Assembly (NCBI GenBank): GCA_023392535.1
Contig: JAEVYY010000024.1
Coordinates: forward strand, 62,001-126,000
Source: Bacillota bacterium
GTDB lineage: Bacteria; Bacillota; Clostridia; Lachnospirales; Lachnospiraceae
DNA: 64,000 nt
Direction of reading: 5' to 3'
Below, one piece after another: positions 18,647 to 28,647 of the stretch; positions within the stretch are counted from its first letter, which is position 1; the number at the start of each line of letters is the position of its first letter. The notes under the pieces are model-generated. The model saw only the letters and a list, made by a program, of their open reading frames with translations. It was not told the origin of the DNA and searched no databases. The position numbers were made by a program, and so were the translations under genes.

Positions 18647-19451
18647 AAAATGGTTGTCTACCCCATATCTTTTATGGTCTCTGGCTTTTATCATTATTCC
18701 GTTGTGCATGGTATTTTTTTATGGATTCACAGATCGATCCGGATCTTTTACCTTACAGAATATCATAGCGATCACTATGGAAGAACACTTGAAAGCATTA
18801 TGGCTCTCTCTTCTGCTTTCCTTCATCAGCACAATAATATGTATTTTACTCGCATATCCGCTCGCTATTACCTTAAGTCACATGAATGTGAAACAGAATA
18901 GTTTTATTGTACTGATATTTATATTACCTATGTGGATGAATTTTTTACTCAGAACTCTTGCATGGCAGACTTTATTGGAAAAGACAGGTGTGATTAACAG
19001 CATACTTACTTTCTTGCACTTACCTGCACTTAGTATAATTAATACACCAAATGCGATCGTTCTGGGCATGGTATATAATTTTTTACCCTTTATGGTCTTA
19101 CCGATTTACAATTCTATCAATAAAATTGATCCAAATGTTGTGAATGCTGCCAGAGATCTTGGTGCAAACGGTGTACAGACTTTTTTAAAGATCATCTTTC
19201 CCTTAAGTCTGCCTGGAGTCATCAGCGGTATCACAATGGTGTTCGTTCCGGCGCTTACTACTTTTGTTATCAGCAATTTACTTGGAGGCAGTAAGATATT
19301 ACTGATTGGAAATATTATTGAGCAGGAATTTACGCAGACAGATAATTGGAATCTAGGAAGCGGATTATCCATTGTATTAATGCTATTTATTATAATTAGT
19401 ATTATTATCTCTTCCATTATAGATAAAGATGGGGAGGGTACTACATTATGA
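18639..19451 (+). CDS. potB: Spermidine/putrescine ABC transporter permease
   Basis: 270 residues, six membrane segments, with the binding-protein-dependent permease EAA loop (AARDLGANGVQTFLKIIFPLS). Start at ATG 18639 overlaps the end of potA and lies after GAGGAGG. Overlaps potC by four bases. Confidence 0.92.
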   Translation: MNKKWLSTPYLLWSLAFIIIPLCMVFFYGFTDRSGSFTLQNIIAITMEEHLKALWLSLLLSFISTIICILLAYPLAITLSHMNVKQNSFIVLIFILPMWMNFLLRTLAWQTLLEKTGVINSILTFLHLPALSIINTPNAIVLGMVYNFLPFMVLPIYNSINKIDPNVVNAARDLGANGVQTFLKIIFPLSLPGVISGITMVFVPALTTFVISNLLGGSKILLIGNIIEQEFTQTDNWNLGSGLSIVLMLFIIISIIISSIIDKDGEGTTL

Positions 19452-20224
19452 TAAAGACGACTCTCCAAAAGTTCTATATTATGCTTATATTTATTTTTCT
19501 CTACGCACCGATTGCCACTTTGATGGTCTTATCCTTTAACGCGAGTAAGACACGCGCAAAATGGGGCGGGTTTACCTTGAAATGGTATCAGTTGCTTTTT
19601 CAGAACGATGTTATTATGCATGCACTCTATACCACACTTCTGATTGCATTTTTATCTGCATTGATCGCTACGATCATAGGCACCATTGCTGCCATTGCAA
19701 TGAATGGAATGAAAAAAAGAAACCGTGCAATTTTTATGGGTATCACAAATATTCCTATGGTGAACGCAGAAATTGTAACCGGAATTTCACTTATGCTCTT
19801 ATTTATCAGTGTGGGGATCCGATTTGGTTTTACTACCGTATTACTTGCACATATTACGTTTAATATTCCCTATGTGATCCTAAGTGTTCTTCCAAGATTA
19901 AAGCAGTTGAATCCTCATACCTATGAAGCAGCACTGGATCTTGGGGCAACTCATATGACTGCCTTTTTTAAAGTCATTCTTCCGGACATCATGCCTGGAG
20001 TATTATCCGGCTTTTTGATGTCATTTACGATGTCTTTGGATGACTTTATCATTACGCATTTTACAAAAGGTCCGGGACTTGACACCTTATCAACAAAAAT
20101 TTATACAGAAGTCAAAAAAGGAATCAAACCAGAAATGTATTCTTTGTCTACGATTATTTTTGTTTCTGTTTTAGTCTTGTTGATTTTTGTGAATAAGGCA
20201 CCAAAAGAGAAAAAGAATGCATGA
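19448..20224 (+). CDS. potC: Spermidine/putrescine ABC transporter permease
   Basis: 258 residues with six membrane segments and the EAA loop (AALDLGATHMTAFFKVILPD). Partner of PotB. ATGA overlap with potB indicates translational coupling. Confidence 0.92.
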   Translation: MIKTTLQKFYIMLIFIFLYAPIATLMVLSFNASKTRAKWGGFTLKWYQLLFQNDVIMHALYTTLLIAFLSALIATIIGTIAAIAMNGMKKRNRAIFMGITNIPMVNAEIVTGISLMLLFISVGIRFGFTTVLLAHITFNIPYVILSVLPRLKQLNPHTYEAALDLGATHMTAFFKVILPDIMPGVLSGFLMSFTMSLDDFIITHFTKGPGLDTLSTKIYTEVKKGIKPEMYSLSTIIFVSVLVLLIFVNKAPKEKKNA

Positions 20225-20245
20225 TTCTCATGCAAAGGAGGAAAA

Positions 20246-21304
20246 ATGAAAAAAATTATAGGTATCTTATTACTCATTTCTATCTCGTCTACTATCCTGA
20301 TCGGTTGTGGCAATCAGAAAACGAATTCTAATAAGCAACTGGTGGTATACAATTGGGGGGAATATATCGATCCCGACGTCCTTACTATGTTCCAAGACGA
20401 AACAGGAATCAAAGTAATCTATGACGAATTTGAAACAAATGAAATCATGTATCCAAAGATAGAATCTGGTGCTTCTGAATACGATATCATTTGTCCGTCT
20501 GACTATATGATCCAAAAAATGATCAAAAATGATCTACTAGAAAAAATTAACTTCGACAATATCCCTAATTATAAAAATATCGGGACTCAGTATATAGAGC
20601 AGTCGAAACAATTTGATCCACAAAATGAATATTCTGTACCATATTGCTGTGGAACTGTTGGTATTCTTTATAATAAAACAATGGTCAAAGAGCCCGTTGA
20701 TAGCTGGTCGATTCTTTGGGATGAAAAATATGCAGATAATATCTTGATGCAGGACAGCGTACGTGATGCTTTTATGGTCGCTCTTAAACTAAACGGTTAT
20801 TCCATGAATACAACAGATCAGGATGAGTTAAATACTGCAAAAGAATCTCTTATTAAGCAAAAGCCAATTGTCCAGGCATATGTCATTGATCAGGTCAGAG
20901 ATAAAATGATAGGAAATGAGGCCGCTCTAGGCGTTATCTATTCTGGAGAAGCTATTTTTACACAACGAGAAAATCCGGATCTAGAATATGTAATTCCAAA
21001 AGAGGGAACTAATGTATGGATCGATTCCTGGGTCATTCCTAAAAACGCTAAAAATAAAGAGAACGCAGAAACCTTTATCAATTTCATGTGCCGTGAAGAC
21101 ATCGCATTAAAAAATTTTGAATATATCACATATACGACTCCAAATGATGCGGCTCACGAGCTGATTGAAGATGAAGATATAAAAAATTCTAAAATTGCCT
21201 TTCCTACTCTGTCAGAATTTCAAAATTTGGAAACGTATCAATATCTAGGTGAGGAAGCGGATGCATTATATAACCAGCTTTGGAAAGAAGTCAAATCAGA
21301 ATAG
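20246..21304 (+). CDS. potD: Spermidine/putrescine-binding lipoprotein
   Basis: 352 residues. N-terminal lipoprotein signal ending in LIGC, then a type-2 periplasmic-binding fold starting VVYNWGEYIDPDVL, typical of PotD. Delivers polyamine to PotABC at the cell surface. Last gene of the pot operon, strong AAAGGAGG site before the start. Confidence 0.94.
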   Translation: MKKIIGILLLISISSTILIGCGNQKTNSNKQLVVYNWGEYIDPDVLTMFQDETGIKVIYDEFETNEIMYPKIESGASEYDIICPSDYMIQKMIKNDLLEKINFDNIPNYKNIGTQYIEQSKQFDPQNEYSVPYCCGTVGILYNKTMVKEPVDSWSILWDEKYADNILMQDSVRDAFMVALKLNGYSMNTTDQDELNTAKESLIKQKPIVQAYVIDQVRDKMIGNEAALGVIYSGEAIFTQRENPDLEYVIPKEGTNVWIDSWVIPKNAKNKENAETFINFMCREDIALKNFEYITYTTPNDAAHELIEDEDIKNSKIAFPTLSEFQNLETYQYLGEEADALYNQLWKEVKSE

Positions 21305-21312
21305 GACTATTT

Positions 21313-22251
21313 ATGGAAAGAATCATTCATTATACAATTCCAATTCAATTTCATCAAAAACCCATAGACTTTTACCTAAAGTCTATGGGTTATTCTAGTC
21401 AGAATATCATTGCATTAAAAAAAATGGAGGAAAGCATACTCGTTAACGGAATCTGGAGGCATGTCAATTATTTACTACAAGAAAACGATACGCTTACCAT
21501 ACATATAAAGGAAATTACCTCTTCCCCAAACATCCTTCCCGTTTCTCTTCCACTCAATATTGTGTATGAGGACGATGATCTTTTGGTTATCAATAAACCG
21601 GCTGATATGCCGATTCATCCTTCTCAAAATAATTATAACAACACGTTGGCCAACGCTGTTATGTATTATTTTAATTCTAAGAATATTGCTTGCACATTTC
21701 GTTGCATCAACCGGCTCGATCGTGATACTACTGGTCTAACCATAGTGGCAAAGCATATGATCAGTGCTGGGATCTTATCTTCCATGCTACAACGGCGTGA
21801 AATCAAGCGTGAATATATTGCGCTTTTATCTGGAATGCCTCCCTCGTCCTGCGGTACAATAGATGCTCCAATCGGTCGCGTAAAGGACTCTTCTATTGAG
21901 CGGATGGTCGATTTCGAACATGGAGAACGCGCTATCACACATTATCAATTATTGGATCAATTCACCGGAGATGACATCATCCCGAAGCTCCCTTCCATTC
22001 CACCCAATGAAATGTTTTCCCGAATCTCTCTCTGGCTGGAAACTGGCAGAACGCATCAGATACGTGTTCATATGAAATATATAGGATGCCCTCTACTTGG
22101 CGATTTTTTGTATCACCCTGATAAACGAATTATTTGCCGTCAGGCTTTACACTCTGCACGTTTGACCTTCCGGCATCCTATTACTCAAAAAATGATGGAC
22201 TTCACAGCTGCGTTGCCGACAGATATGAGAATTGTAAAGATGCATGAATAA
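21313..22251 (+). CDS. RluA-family pseudouridine synthase
   Basis: 312 residues from ATG 21313. S4-like N-terminal region, then the catalytic RLDRDTTGL motif (Asp nucleophile) and GRTHQIRVHM. Isomerises uridine in rRNA or tRNA; the exact target is not evident. It starts 9 bases after potD and may be read through from that operon. The ribosome binding site is weak. Confidence 0.88.
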   Translation: MERIIHYTIPIQFHQKPIDFYLKSMGYSSQNIIALKKMEESILVNGIWRHVNYLLQENDTLTIHIKEITSSPNILPVSLPLNIVYEDDDLLVINKPADMPIHPSQNNYNNTLANAVMYYFNSKNIACTFRCINRLDRDTTGLTIVAKHMISAGILSSMLQRREIKREYIALLSGMPPSSCGTIDAPIGRVKDSSIERMVDFEHGERAITHYQLLDQFTGDDIIPKLPSIPPNEMFSRISLWLETGRTHQIRVHMKYIGCPLLGDFLYHPDKRIICRQALHSARLTFRHPITQKMMDFTAALPTDMRIVKMHE

Positions 22252-22286
22252 ACGTCTTTATGACAAAATTCATTATAGTCTTTCAT

Positions 22287-22371
22287 AAAAATAGTAGCCA
22301 ATGTATCCTAAAGAAGACCGTATCGTGTTTGTACGCTTCTTCTGTTAGTTAAACATTGTCTACTATTTTTT
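22287..22371. terminator. Bidirectional terminator between convergent rluA-like gene and trpS
   Basis: AAAAATAGTAG pairs with CTACTATTTTT across a long structured loop that contains a further AAGAAG/CTTCTT stem. T-rich arms serve both directions. Confidence 0.65.
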
Positions 22372-22388
22372 GAACTGAAAAGAAAAAC

Positions 22389-23396
22389 TTAAATTCTAGG
22401 TCTTTCAGGAAAACCTACTTTCTTCTGGACCTTTCTTAATGTCTTTGTTGCATAATAATTTGCTTTTTCTGCATTTTCATTGATTATTTTATCAATATAT
22501 GTTTTATCTTTCGCAAGATGGTTAAATCTATCCTGAACAGGTTTTAGGATACTGGAAACAGACTCTCCTACTGCTAATTTAAAGTCGCCATACCCCACAC
22601 TGTCAAATTCTTTTACTGCTTCATCTGGTGTTTTATTGGTGCAGGCACAATAAATATCAAGCAAATTTTTAATACCTGGTTGTTCATCACTGTATCGAAT
22701 ACAATTTTCAGAATCCGTAACAGCACGCTTGAATTTACGAATAATCATATCGGTATCATCCATTAAGTAGATACTTGCATTGGTATTATCGTCCGATTTA
22801 GACATCTTTTTAGCAGGCTCCTGAAGACTCATAATCTTAGCACCCGACTTTCCAAGATAAGGTTCTGGTATTGTAAATACATCTCCATAAATAGAATTAA
22901 ATCTTTGTGCGATATCCCTGCAAATCTCAAGATGTTGTAATTGGTCTTTTCCGACAGGAACAACATCTGTCTGATATAATAAAATATCTGCCGCCATTAA
23001 AACAGGGTAGGTATACAATCCAGAATTAATATTTTCTGCATGTTTTGCAGATTTATCTTTAAATTGCGTCATTCTATTCAACTCACCCATATAAGTAAAA
23101 CAGTTTAAAATCCAAGATAATTCTGCATGTCCTGAAACATGGGACTGATAATAGATACAATTTTTTACCGGATCCAATCCAGCCGCAATATATAGAGTAA
23201 GTAAAGCCCTGGCTCTTTTTCTAAGTTCTGCCGGATCCTGCCTGACTGTTATGGAATGTAGATCTACAACCGAATAAAAGCATTCATATTCATCACTTAA
23301 AGTGACCCAATTCTTTAATGCACCTAAATAATTGCCTAATGTTAAATTTCCTGTTGCTTGCATGCCACTAAAAAGTATTTTCTGATTGCCTATCAT
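22389..23396 (-). CDS. trpS: Tryptophanyl-tRNA synthetase
   Basis: 335 residues, class I synthetase. TLGNYLGALKNW is the HIGH-like signature and KMSKS (KMSKSDDN) is intact. Start at ATG 23396 eleven bases after GGAGG; the longer GTG reading from 23414 would place that GGAGG inside the gene. Confidence 0.95.
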   Translation of the reverse strand: MIGNQKILFSGMQATGNLTLGNYLGALKNWVTLSDEYECFYSVVDLHSITVRQDPAELRKRARALLTLYIAAGLDPVKNCIYYQSHVSGHAELSWILNCFTYMGELNRMTQFKDKSAKHAENINSGLYTYPVLMAADILLYQTDVVPVGKDQLQHLEICRDIAQRFNSIYGDVFTIPEPYLGKSGAKIMSLQEPAKKMSKSDDNTNASIYLMDDTDMIIRKFKRAVTDSENCIRYSDEQPGIKNLLDIYCACTNKTPDEAVKEFDSVGYGDFKLAVGESVSSILKPVQDRFNHLAKDKTYIDKIINENAEKANYYATKTLRKVQKKVGFPERPRI

Positions 23397-23489
23397 GTTG
23401 TATTTTTCCTCCACATTTCATTCTCTTAAGAAGTTTATCACCCCACTACTATTAAGTCAACTATGAGAAAAATACATTTACGTTTAGAA

Positions 23490-23735
23490 TTAGTTCTCAC
23501 ACTTCTCTTCACAACCACACATTCCTGGACAAGAAAATGCTCTAGGTTCAGGTTGACACGGCGGCGGACAAGGTGGCGGGCAAGGTGGCGGGCAAGGTGG
23601 CGGACAAGATGGCTTGCAAGGTTGTTTGCATGGTGACGGCGCAGGACATGGCTGCTTGCATGGTGTTGGTGCAGCGCATGGTGAAGAACCTTGACCACAT
23701 AGTAGTAAAATAAGAATTAATAAACAGCAGTTCAT
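23490..23735 (-). CDS. Cys/Pro-rich repeat peptide
   Basis: 81 residues: hydrophobic N-terminus (MNCCLLILILLLC), then a run of CPPP repeats and CKQPC variants, ending in a Cys-rich GMCGCEEKC. The repeats come from a 12-bp tandem array. AGGAGT ribosome binding site. A secreted or surface/spore structural peptide is possible through disulfide cross-links, but I recognise no family. Confidence 0.6.
   Translation of the reverse strand: MNCCLLILILLLCGQGSSPCAAPTPCKQPCPAPSPCKQPCKPSCPPPCPPPCPPPCPPPCQPEPRAFSCPGMCGCEEKCEN
23563..23610. repeat. 12-bp coding tandem repeat, four units
   Basis: Units GGCGGACAAGGT or GGCGGGCAAGGT repeat four times with one or two changes. Translated on the minus strand they give the CPPP repeat of the Cys/Pro-rich peptide. 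Confidence 0.85.
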
Positions 23736-23796
23736 ATATAGACTCCTATCAAATAAATTTCTTTATTCTACCATATGTATTCTATTGAAAAAGGTT

Positions 23797-24327
23797 CTAT
23801 TTATGCAGAATTTTTTCTTTAATATAAGTAAATGTTACCTTTTCTCCCTTTTCTGCCAACATCTCAAGCAAAAATTCCAATTCTCTTTTCGTTTTTTGAT
23901 GCATTGGTGCATACTCTTTTCCATAATTAAAATATGCTAAAGGATCACTATCCTTATAGTTTTTGTCATTATATACTTTAGATGCTGCAATCCTGTCGAT
24001 GAACATCTCAACAACATACTTATCAGGCATTGGAACGGGCACGAACCCCTTTGTCTGCGTCATGCTATAATCGACCCAATATTCATAATGATGCTTGTTC
24101 CTTCCTTTATGATGTAACCATGCCGTAGAGTATCCTATCACTTCTCGCTCCGCATTATTTGGACTTCTAGTTCCTTGATAGTATTTTGCACCTACCAAAA
24201 ATTCAGCCGGGGAATATTTGGATAGGTCATGCAGGATTCCCTGCTTATAAAGTCCAACCGAAAAACACCCTTTCATGACAAGATATTTATGGTAAGTAAT
24301 GGTAGTAAAATGTCTCCATGCCTTCAT
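23797..24327 (-). CDS. DUF5662-type hypothetical protein
   Basis: 176 residues with His/Asp motifs resembling a metal site: ILHDLSKYSP, then WLHHKGRNKHHYEYW. The pattern matches the uncharacterised DUF5662 family common in Firmicutes. No signal peptide. It precedes the Cys/Pro peptide and follows the GlgX-like gene. Function unknown. Confidence 0.7.
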   Translation of the reverse strand: MKAWRHFTTITYHKYLVMKGCFSVGLYKQGILHDLSKYSPAEFLVGAKYYQGTRSPNNAEREVIGYSTAWLHHKGRNKHHYEYWVDYSMTQTKGFVPVPMPDKYVVEMFIDRIAASKVYNDKNYKDSDPLAYFNYGKEYAPMHQKTKRELEFLLEMLAEKGEKVTFTYIKEKILHK

Positions 24328-24361
24328 TTTTTTACGCTCTCATTCATATATATTTCTGCTA

Positions 24362-26239
24362 TTATATTTTAGAATCACTCATCAGTATCGTAATACTTCT
24401 TGGTGGAACCATAATTTTATTTGCTTCAATTACGGTTTCGTTATCATCCTGTTCTTGCTTCTCATGTGTAACTATCATTTCTTTCCAACCCATTCCTTTT
24501 GGAAGATTTGGCAATGCAAACAACTGCATCTCCCAATGCATATTATAAGCGATATAAAAAAATGCATCTTCTTTTCCGTCTTCCGTTTTCTCATATTTAC
24601 CGCAGTACATAACCGCTATGTGTCGGTTGTAATTATCAATAACTGGGCGCCATACTTCCTCTCCGTGATACGATATATCCGGATACCCACAAGAAAGTGT
24701 GTCCATAATTTTACACGCTTCGGATCTTCTCAATATCGGATGTTCTCTACGCAATTTCAATAAGTTTTTGGTAAATAGATAAATTTCATGATACTTATTT
24801 AGATGATTCCAGTTCAGCCAGGAAATTTCATTATCCTGACAATAAGGATTATTATTACCATTCTGTGAATTTCCAAATTCATCTCCACTTAAAATAAATG
24901 GAGTTCCCTGTGAAAGAATAACTAATACCAACGCATTTTTAATTTGTCTGATGCGAAGATCAACTACTGATTTTTTTCTTGTATTTCCCTCAAATCCGCA
25001 ATTCCAGCTATAGTTATAATTACTACCATCCTTATTATTCTCACCATTTGCTTCGTTATGTTTCTTGTCATAGGATACTAGATCCATCAAAGTAAATCCA
25101 TCATAATTCGTGATGTAATGAATGGATCCCTTTTGTATATGATGATATCTCATGTGCTCCAAGAAATTTTGCAACATATCTTCATCACTTTTCAGGAATT
25201 TACGATTCGCAATCATAAAGCTATCTTCACAAGATGCTAAATTACGATAAATTGGCACTTCACCATTTGCATATATCTGTTCCGTTTGGAAATCATAGTA
25301 TAACAATTTGGTATTGCCAAACAATGGATCCGTAGCTATTAACATAACAGGTATATTTTCACCCATTAGATGAACTCCATCAATATGATATTCCAGTATC
25401 CAAAAGCGCAGTACCTCCAGCATAAAACCAGGTCTAATAGTGGGAGGAAAATAAAATTGCATAATAAGTTCCATTTGATTACGATGTAATTCCTGTACTA
25501 ATTGTTTCATTTCAATAGTAGGTGATTTTCCTTTTGATGCATATGCTGCTTTGGGGGTAAAATAGTATCCTTCCTTAAATCCCCAGTAATTTAATTTTAT
25601 TGCTTCCTCTCTTGATACCGTTAAGTCTTCTTTATAATGTGCCATCATATAAGACATAGAGGGCTCCGTATTCCCTATATCCACTTCGTCAAATTCATAT
25701 GCCGGCAATATTTCTACACTTGTAATTCCAAGTTCTTTCAGATATGGAATCTTATCTATGATACCCTGATAAGTTCCTTTTTCTTTCACATTAGATGTAT
25801 TATGCTTTGTGAAGCCTCTTACATGCAAACAATAAAATACACATTTTTCAAATGGTATTTGGGGCATCTGGTCATTTTCCCATGAAAAAGAATCCACTGT
25901 AAAACAGCATCTTAACATAGGTCTTGTATTGTTATCAACACTCTTGCCCCAAACCTCATGTCCAGTGATCTTTCTGGCGTATGGATCCACCATAACTTCA
26001 TTATCACAGTAAAAGAGATACGTATAATTAGCTGGCTGCATTCCTTCTAATAAAATACAATATATATTTCCAATTCTATATTCTTGTGTAAATGCAATGC
26101 GCTCCTCCAATTCCGAATCATTAGAATAAAGAATCATACCACATTTCTTATGATTGTGAAAAGTAGCAGCAATATTAATTCCTTCTTCCATAATTGTAAC
26201 TCCCATTGGGTAGGGATATCCTTTTTTTATACGTCTCAT
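24362..26239 (-). CDS. GlgX/isoamylase-like GH13 protein, probably non-catalytic
   Basis: 625 residues. CBM48-like N-terminus, then a GH13 barrel whose late part is clearly GlgX-like (YDGFTLMDLVSY, NHEANGE-type loop, NNNPYCQDNEISWLNW). The catalytic signatures are gone: region I DVVYNH reads QFYFPP (about 261-266), the nucleophile Asp of DGFRFD is Met292 (DGVHLM), and the AEPWD acid/base region reads YYDFQ. Only the third Asp (NYDGF) is kept. It therefore looks like a glycogen-binding pseudoenzyme. AAAGGAGT site before ATG 26239. Confidence 0.82.
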   Translation of the reverse strand: MRRIKKGYPYPMGVTIMEEGINIAATFHNHKKCGMILYSNDSELEERIAFTQEYRIGNIYCILLEGMQPANYTYLFYCDNEVMVDPYARKITGHEVWGKSVDNNTRPMLRCCFTVDSFSWENDQMPQIPFEKCVFYCLHVRGFTKHNTSNVKEKGTYQGIIDKIPYLKELGITSVEILPAYEFDEVDIGNTEPSMSYMMAHYKEDLTVSREEAIKLNYWGFKEGYYFTPKAAYASKGKSPTIEMKQLVQELHRNQMELIMQFYFPPTIRPGFMLEVLRFWILEYHIDGVHLMGENIPVMLIATDPLFGNTKLLYYDFQTEQIYANGEVPIYRNLASCEDSFMIANRKFLKSDEDMLQNFLEHMRYHHIQKGSIHYITNYDGFTLMDLVSYDKKHNEANGENNKDGSNYNYSWNCGFEGNTRKKSVVDLRIRQIKNALVLVILSQGTPFILSGDEFGNSQNGNNNPYCQDNEISWLNWNHLNKYHEIYLFTKNLLKLRREHPILRRSEACKIMDTLSCGYPDISYHGEEVWRPVIDNYNRHIAVMYCGKYEKTEDGKEDAFFYIAYNMHWEMQLFALPNLPKGMGWKEMIVTHEKQEQDDNETVIEANKIMVPPRSITILMSDSKI

Positions 26240-26352
26240 GAAATGACTCCTTTAGCAATGTAATACACATCTATTCAATAATAACACATCTTAAAAAGAT
26301 TAGAAATATGGAAGATGATAAAATAACTTTATACATAAATGCAAAAAACAGC

Positions 26353-26381
26353 TTGTCTTTCTAAGTTTAATTCTGTAATAT
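26353..26381 (+). promoter_or_regulatory. Promoter of the DUF1292 gene
   Basis: TTGTCT (26353-26358) and TAATAT (26376-26381), 17-base spacing, 30 bases before the start. Confidence 0.6.
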
Positions 26382-26411
26382 AAAAATAGAACATGTAGGA
26401 AAGGAATTATA

Positions 26412-26747
26412 ATGGGAATCAAAAAAAACGAAGAAGAAATTGGATTTGACGATGAGGAGATGACCGTCACTCTTGAATTGGAAGATGGGAATGTAACATG
26501 TGCAATTATTGTTATTCTTACAGTAGAGGAGCAAGATTATATTGTATTACTTCCACTGAATGAAGAAGGTGAAAACGAGGATGGTGACGTATGGATTTAT
26601 CGCTATGAGGAAGATGAAAATGATACTTCGGCAGAACCAAGAATCGAATACATTGAAGATGATGAAGAATATGAGCGTGCAGCAAATGCGTTTGCCGAAT
26701 ATTTAGACGAATCGGAACATGATGAAATTATGGAAGAGGCTGATTAA
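26412..26747 (+). CDS. DUF1292 family protein
   Basis: 111 residues, very acidic. The core EEMTVTLELEDGNVTCAII and DYIVLLPL matches DUF1292 (YrzB-like). AGGAAAGGA site and its own promoter. Function unknown; single plus-strand gene in a minus-strand region. Confidence 0.82.
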   Translation: MGIKKNEEEIGFDDEEMTVTLELEDGNVTCAIIVILTVEEQDYIVLLPLNEEGENEDGDVWIYRYEEDENDTSAEPRIEYIEDDEEYERAANAFAEYLDESEHDEIMEEAD

Positions 26748-26787
26748 CATCGGCCTTTATTCTATTATCAAAATCTGCATGATAGAA

Positions 26788-28647
26788 TCACTTTGTATCT
26801 TTTAAAAATTTCTTTAAGAATCTGGAAGGAAGCATTTCTCTATGATTGATATAAAATAGTGCCAGCATCGCCTTCGCTCTGGTCATAGCCACATAAAATA
26901 GTCTTCGTTCTTCTTCTATTTCTTCTTTCGTTTCTGCTCGCTTAATGGGTATCACACTTTCATTAAGATCAGGAAGAATAACGGTTTGAAATTCCAGACC
27001 TTTGCATCCATGCATTGTTAGTATAAATACCCCATCCTTAATCTCCTCTTTTTTATGTAACCTTAACTCCTCTTGTACCTTTTTGATATGCGCAAGCCAC
27101 ATGTTCAGATTTTCAAATGGGACCGATTGCTTTTGTATTTCATCCAATCGTTGAAACCAATCCTTTGCATTTACTCTTTTATCGCTTGCTAATTTCTGGA
27201 TATAGGCATCGTATCCGATTCCTTTTCGAATATAATGAATCGCAGCATAGGGATTCATCTGCAGGATTTTTTCCAGATCATATTGTAACTTATTAATTTT
27301 TTCCTGCATATAGGGCCTTCTTTGATAATAATACTGCAATTTCTGAAAATCCACTTCTGTTCCACTACATGCGTCTCTGCCAAGATATCTTTGGGGTTTA
27401 TTCATAATCCTAAAAAAATCACTTCTTTTACGCGTTCTGCTAAATGTCATATAACTAATTAAATCCTTCGCAATAAAGTGATCGTAAATGCAATTGACCT
27501 TTTCTTTGATTAGGAAGGGGATCTGATGCATTACAAATTGTTCAGCTAGATACATAGCCCTTGCATTTGTACGATAAATAACTGCAATCTCATCAAATCT
27601 ATGATTCTGTTTTTTCAATTGTAAAATGAGATGAATGATATTTTCACTTTGTTCTTCTTCCGATTGAAAACTTTGTAGAATAATGTTGTTCCCAGGATTA
27701 TGGAAACTCTTTATTTTTTTAAAAAAGCGATTTTTATTTTCTCCTATTACAGCTAAAGACGCTTCCACGATTTTTGAAGTAGATCTATAATTAATATTTA
27801 AAAGCAATTGCTTTGTTCCTTTAAAATCTTCTCTAAATTGTTTTAATATTCCAGGATTTGCCCCACGAAATCCATAAATTGACTGATCATCATCTCCCAC
27901 CACAAAAATATGATTTGTGGGATCTACTAATAATTTTATGGTATTATACTGCATATCATTGATATCCTGAAATTCATCAATTAATACATAACGATATCGT
28001 TCATGCCAAAATTTTCTGAGTTCCATTTTCTCTTTTAATAAGTCATAACAAAATAATACCATATCATCAAAATCCAGTTTTCTATTTCGCCTTAGCTCTT
28101 CCTGATAGCGCAAATATATAGTATGAAAGTCACTGTCTTCCATGCAAGATGCCTGATATTCATAAATCGATTTTCCAAGATTCTTAACATGGCTGATTTC
28201 TGACAAGATATTGCCAATCAATACATCGTCAATCTCTTCAAAATCTATATGAAATTCCTCTATGTTACTTTCATGTTGAATTTTTTCCAAGATAGCATAC
28301 AGGAATTGATATTTCTCTCTTTCTGTCATGATATTGGATAATGTAAAATGATACGAATATTTTAAGATATGGAAGAAGATTGCATGAAAAGTGCCAAATG
28401 TTACTGGCGTATATTGATTTTTCATAAGAGAAAAAAATCGTTCCTTCATCTCAATGGATGCCGCTTTTGTAAAGGTAATGACTAATATGTGTTCGGGGGA
28501 GATGTGATAAGATTCAATCAGATTTTTAATGCGATGTGTTAAGACAAATGTTTTACCAGAACCTGGGCCAGCTAAAATGAGTGCTGGTCCAGACCCATGA
28601 TTTATTGCAGCATCCTGCGCAGGATTTAACCTATGTTTCTCATGCAT
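26788..28647 (-). CDS. UvrD/PcrA-type ATP-dependent DNA helicase
   Basis: 619 residues, superfamily 1A. Walker A GPGSGKT, motif II DEFQD, motif III GDDDQSIYGFRGA, late motif VAMTRAKAML. Somewhat shorter than PcrA (about 720). The start at ATG 28647 overlaps the gltX stop by 8 bases, implying coupling. DNA repair or replication-fork role expected from the family. Confidence 0.88.
   Translation of the reverse strand: MHEKHRLNPAQDAAINHGSGPALILAGPGSGKTFVLTHRIKNLIESYHISPEHILVITFTKAASIEMKERFFSLMKNQYTPVTFGTFHAIFFHILKYSYHFTLSNIMTEREKYQFLYAILEKIQHESNIEEFHIDFEEIDDVLIGNILSEISHVKNLGKSIYEYQASCMEDSDFHTIYLRYQEELRRNRKLDFDDMVLFCYDLLKEKMELRKFWHERYRYVLIDEFQDINDMQYNTIKLLVDPTNHIFVVGDDDQSIYGFRGANPGILKQFREDFKGTKQLLLNINYRSTSKIVEASLAVIGENKNRFFKKIKSFHNPGNNIILQSFQSEEEQSENIIHLILQLKKQNHRFDEIAVIYRTNARAMYLAEQFVMHQIPFLIKEKVNCIYDHFIAKDLISYMTFSRTRKRSDFFRIMNKPQRYLGRDACSGTEVDFQKLQYYYQRRPYMQEKINKLQYDLEKILQMNPYAAIHYIRKGIGYDAYIQKLASDKRVNAKDWFQRLDEIQKQSVPFENLNMWLAHIKKVQEELRLHKKEEIKDGVFILTMHGCKGLEFQTVILPDLNESVIPIKRAETKEEIEEERRLFYVAMTRAKAMLALFYINHREMLPSRFLKKFLKDTK

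Noticed and set aside
23563..23610. CRISPR-like repeat array
   Set aside because: Units are 12 bp without spacers and lie in frame inside a coding sequence.
23438..23698. His-rich open frame overlapping the Cys/Pro peptide
   Set aside because: It is the shifted reading of the GC-rich 12-bp repeat; the Cys/Pro frame has the ribosome binding site and leader.
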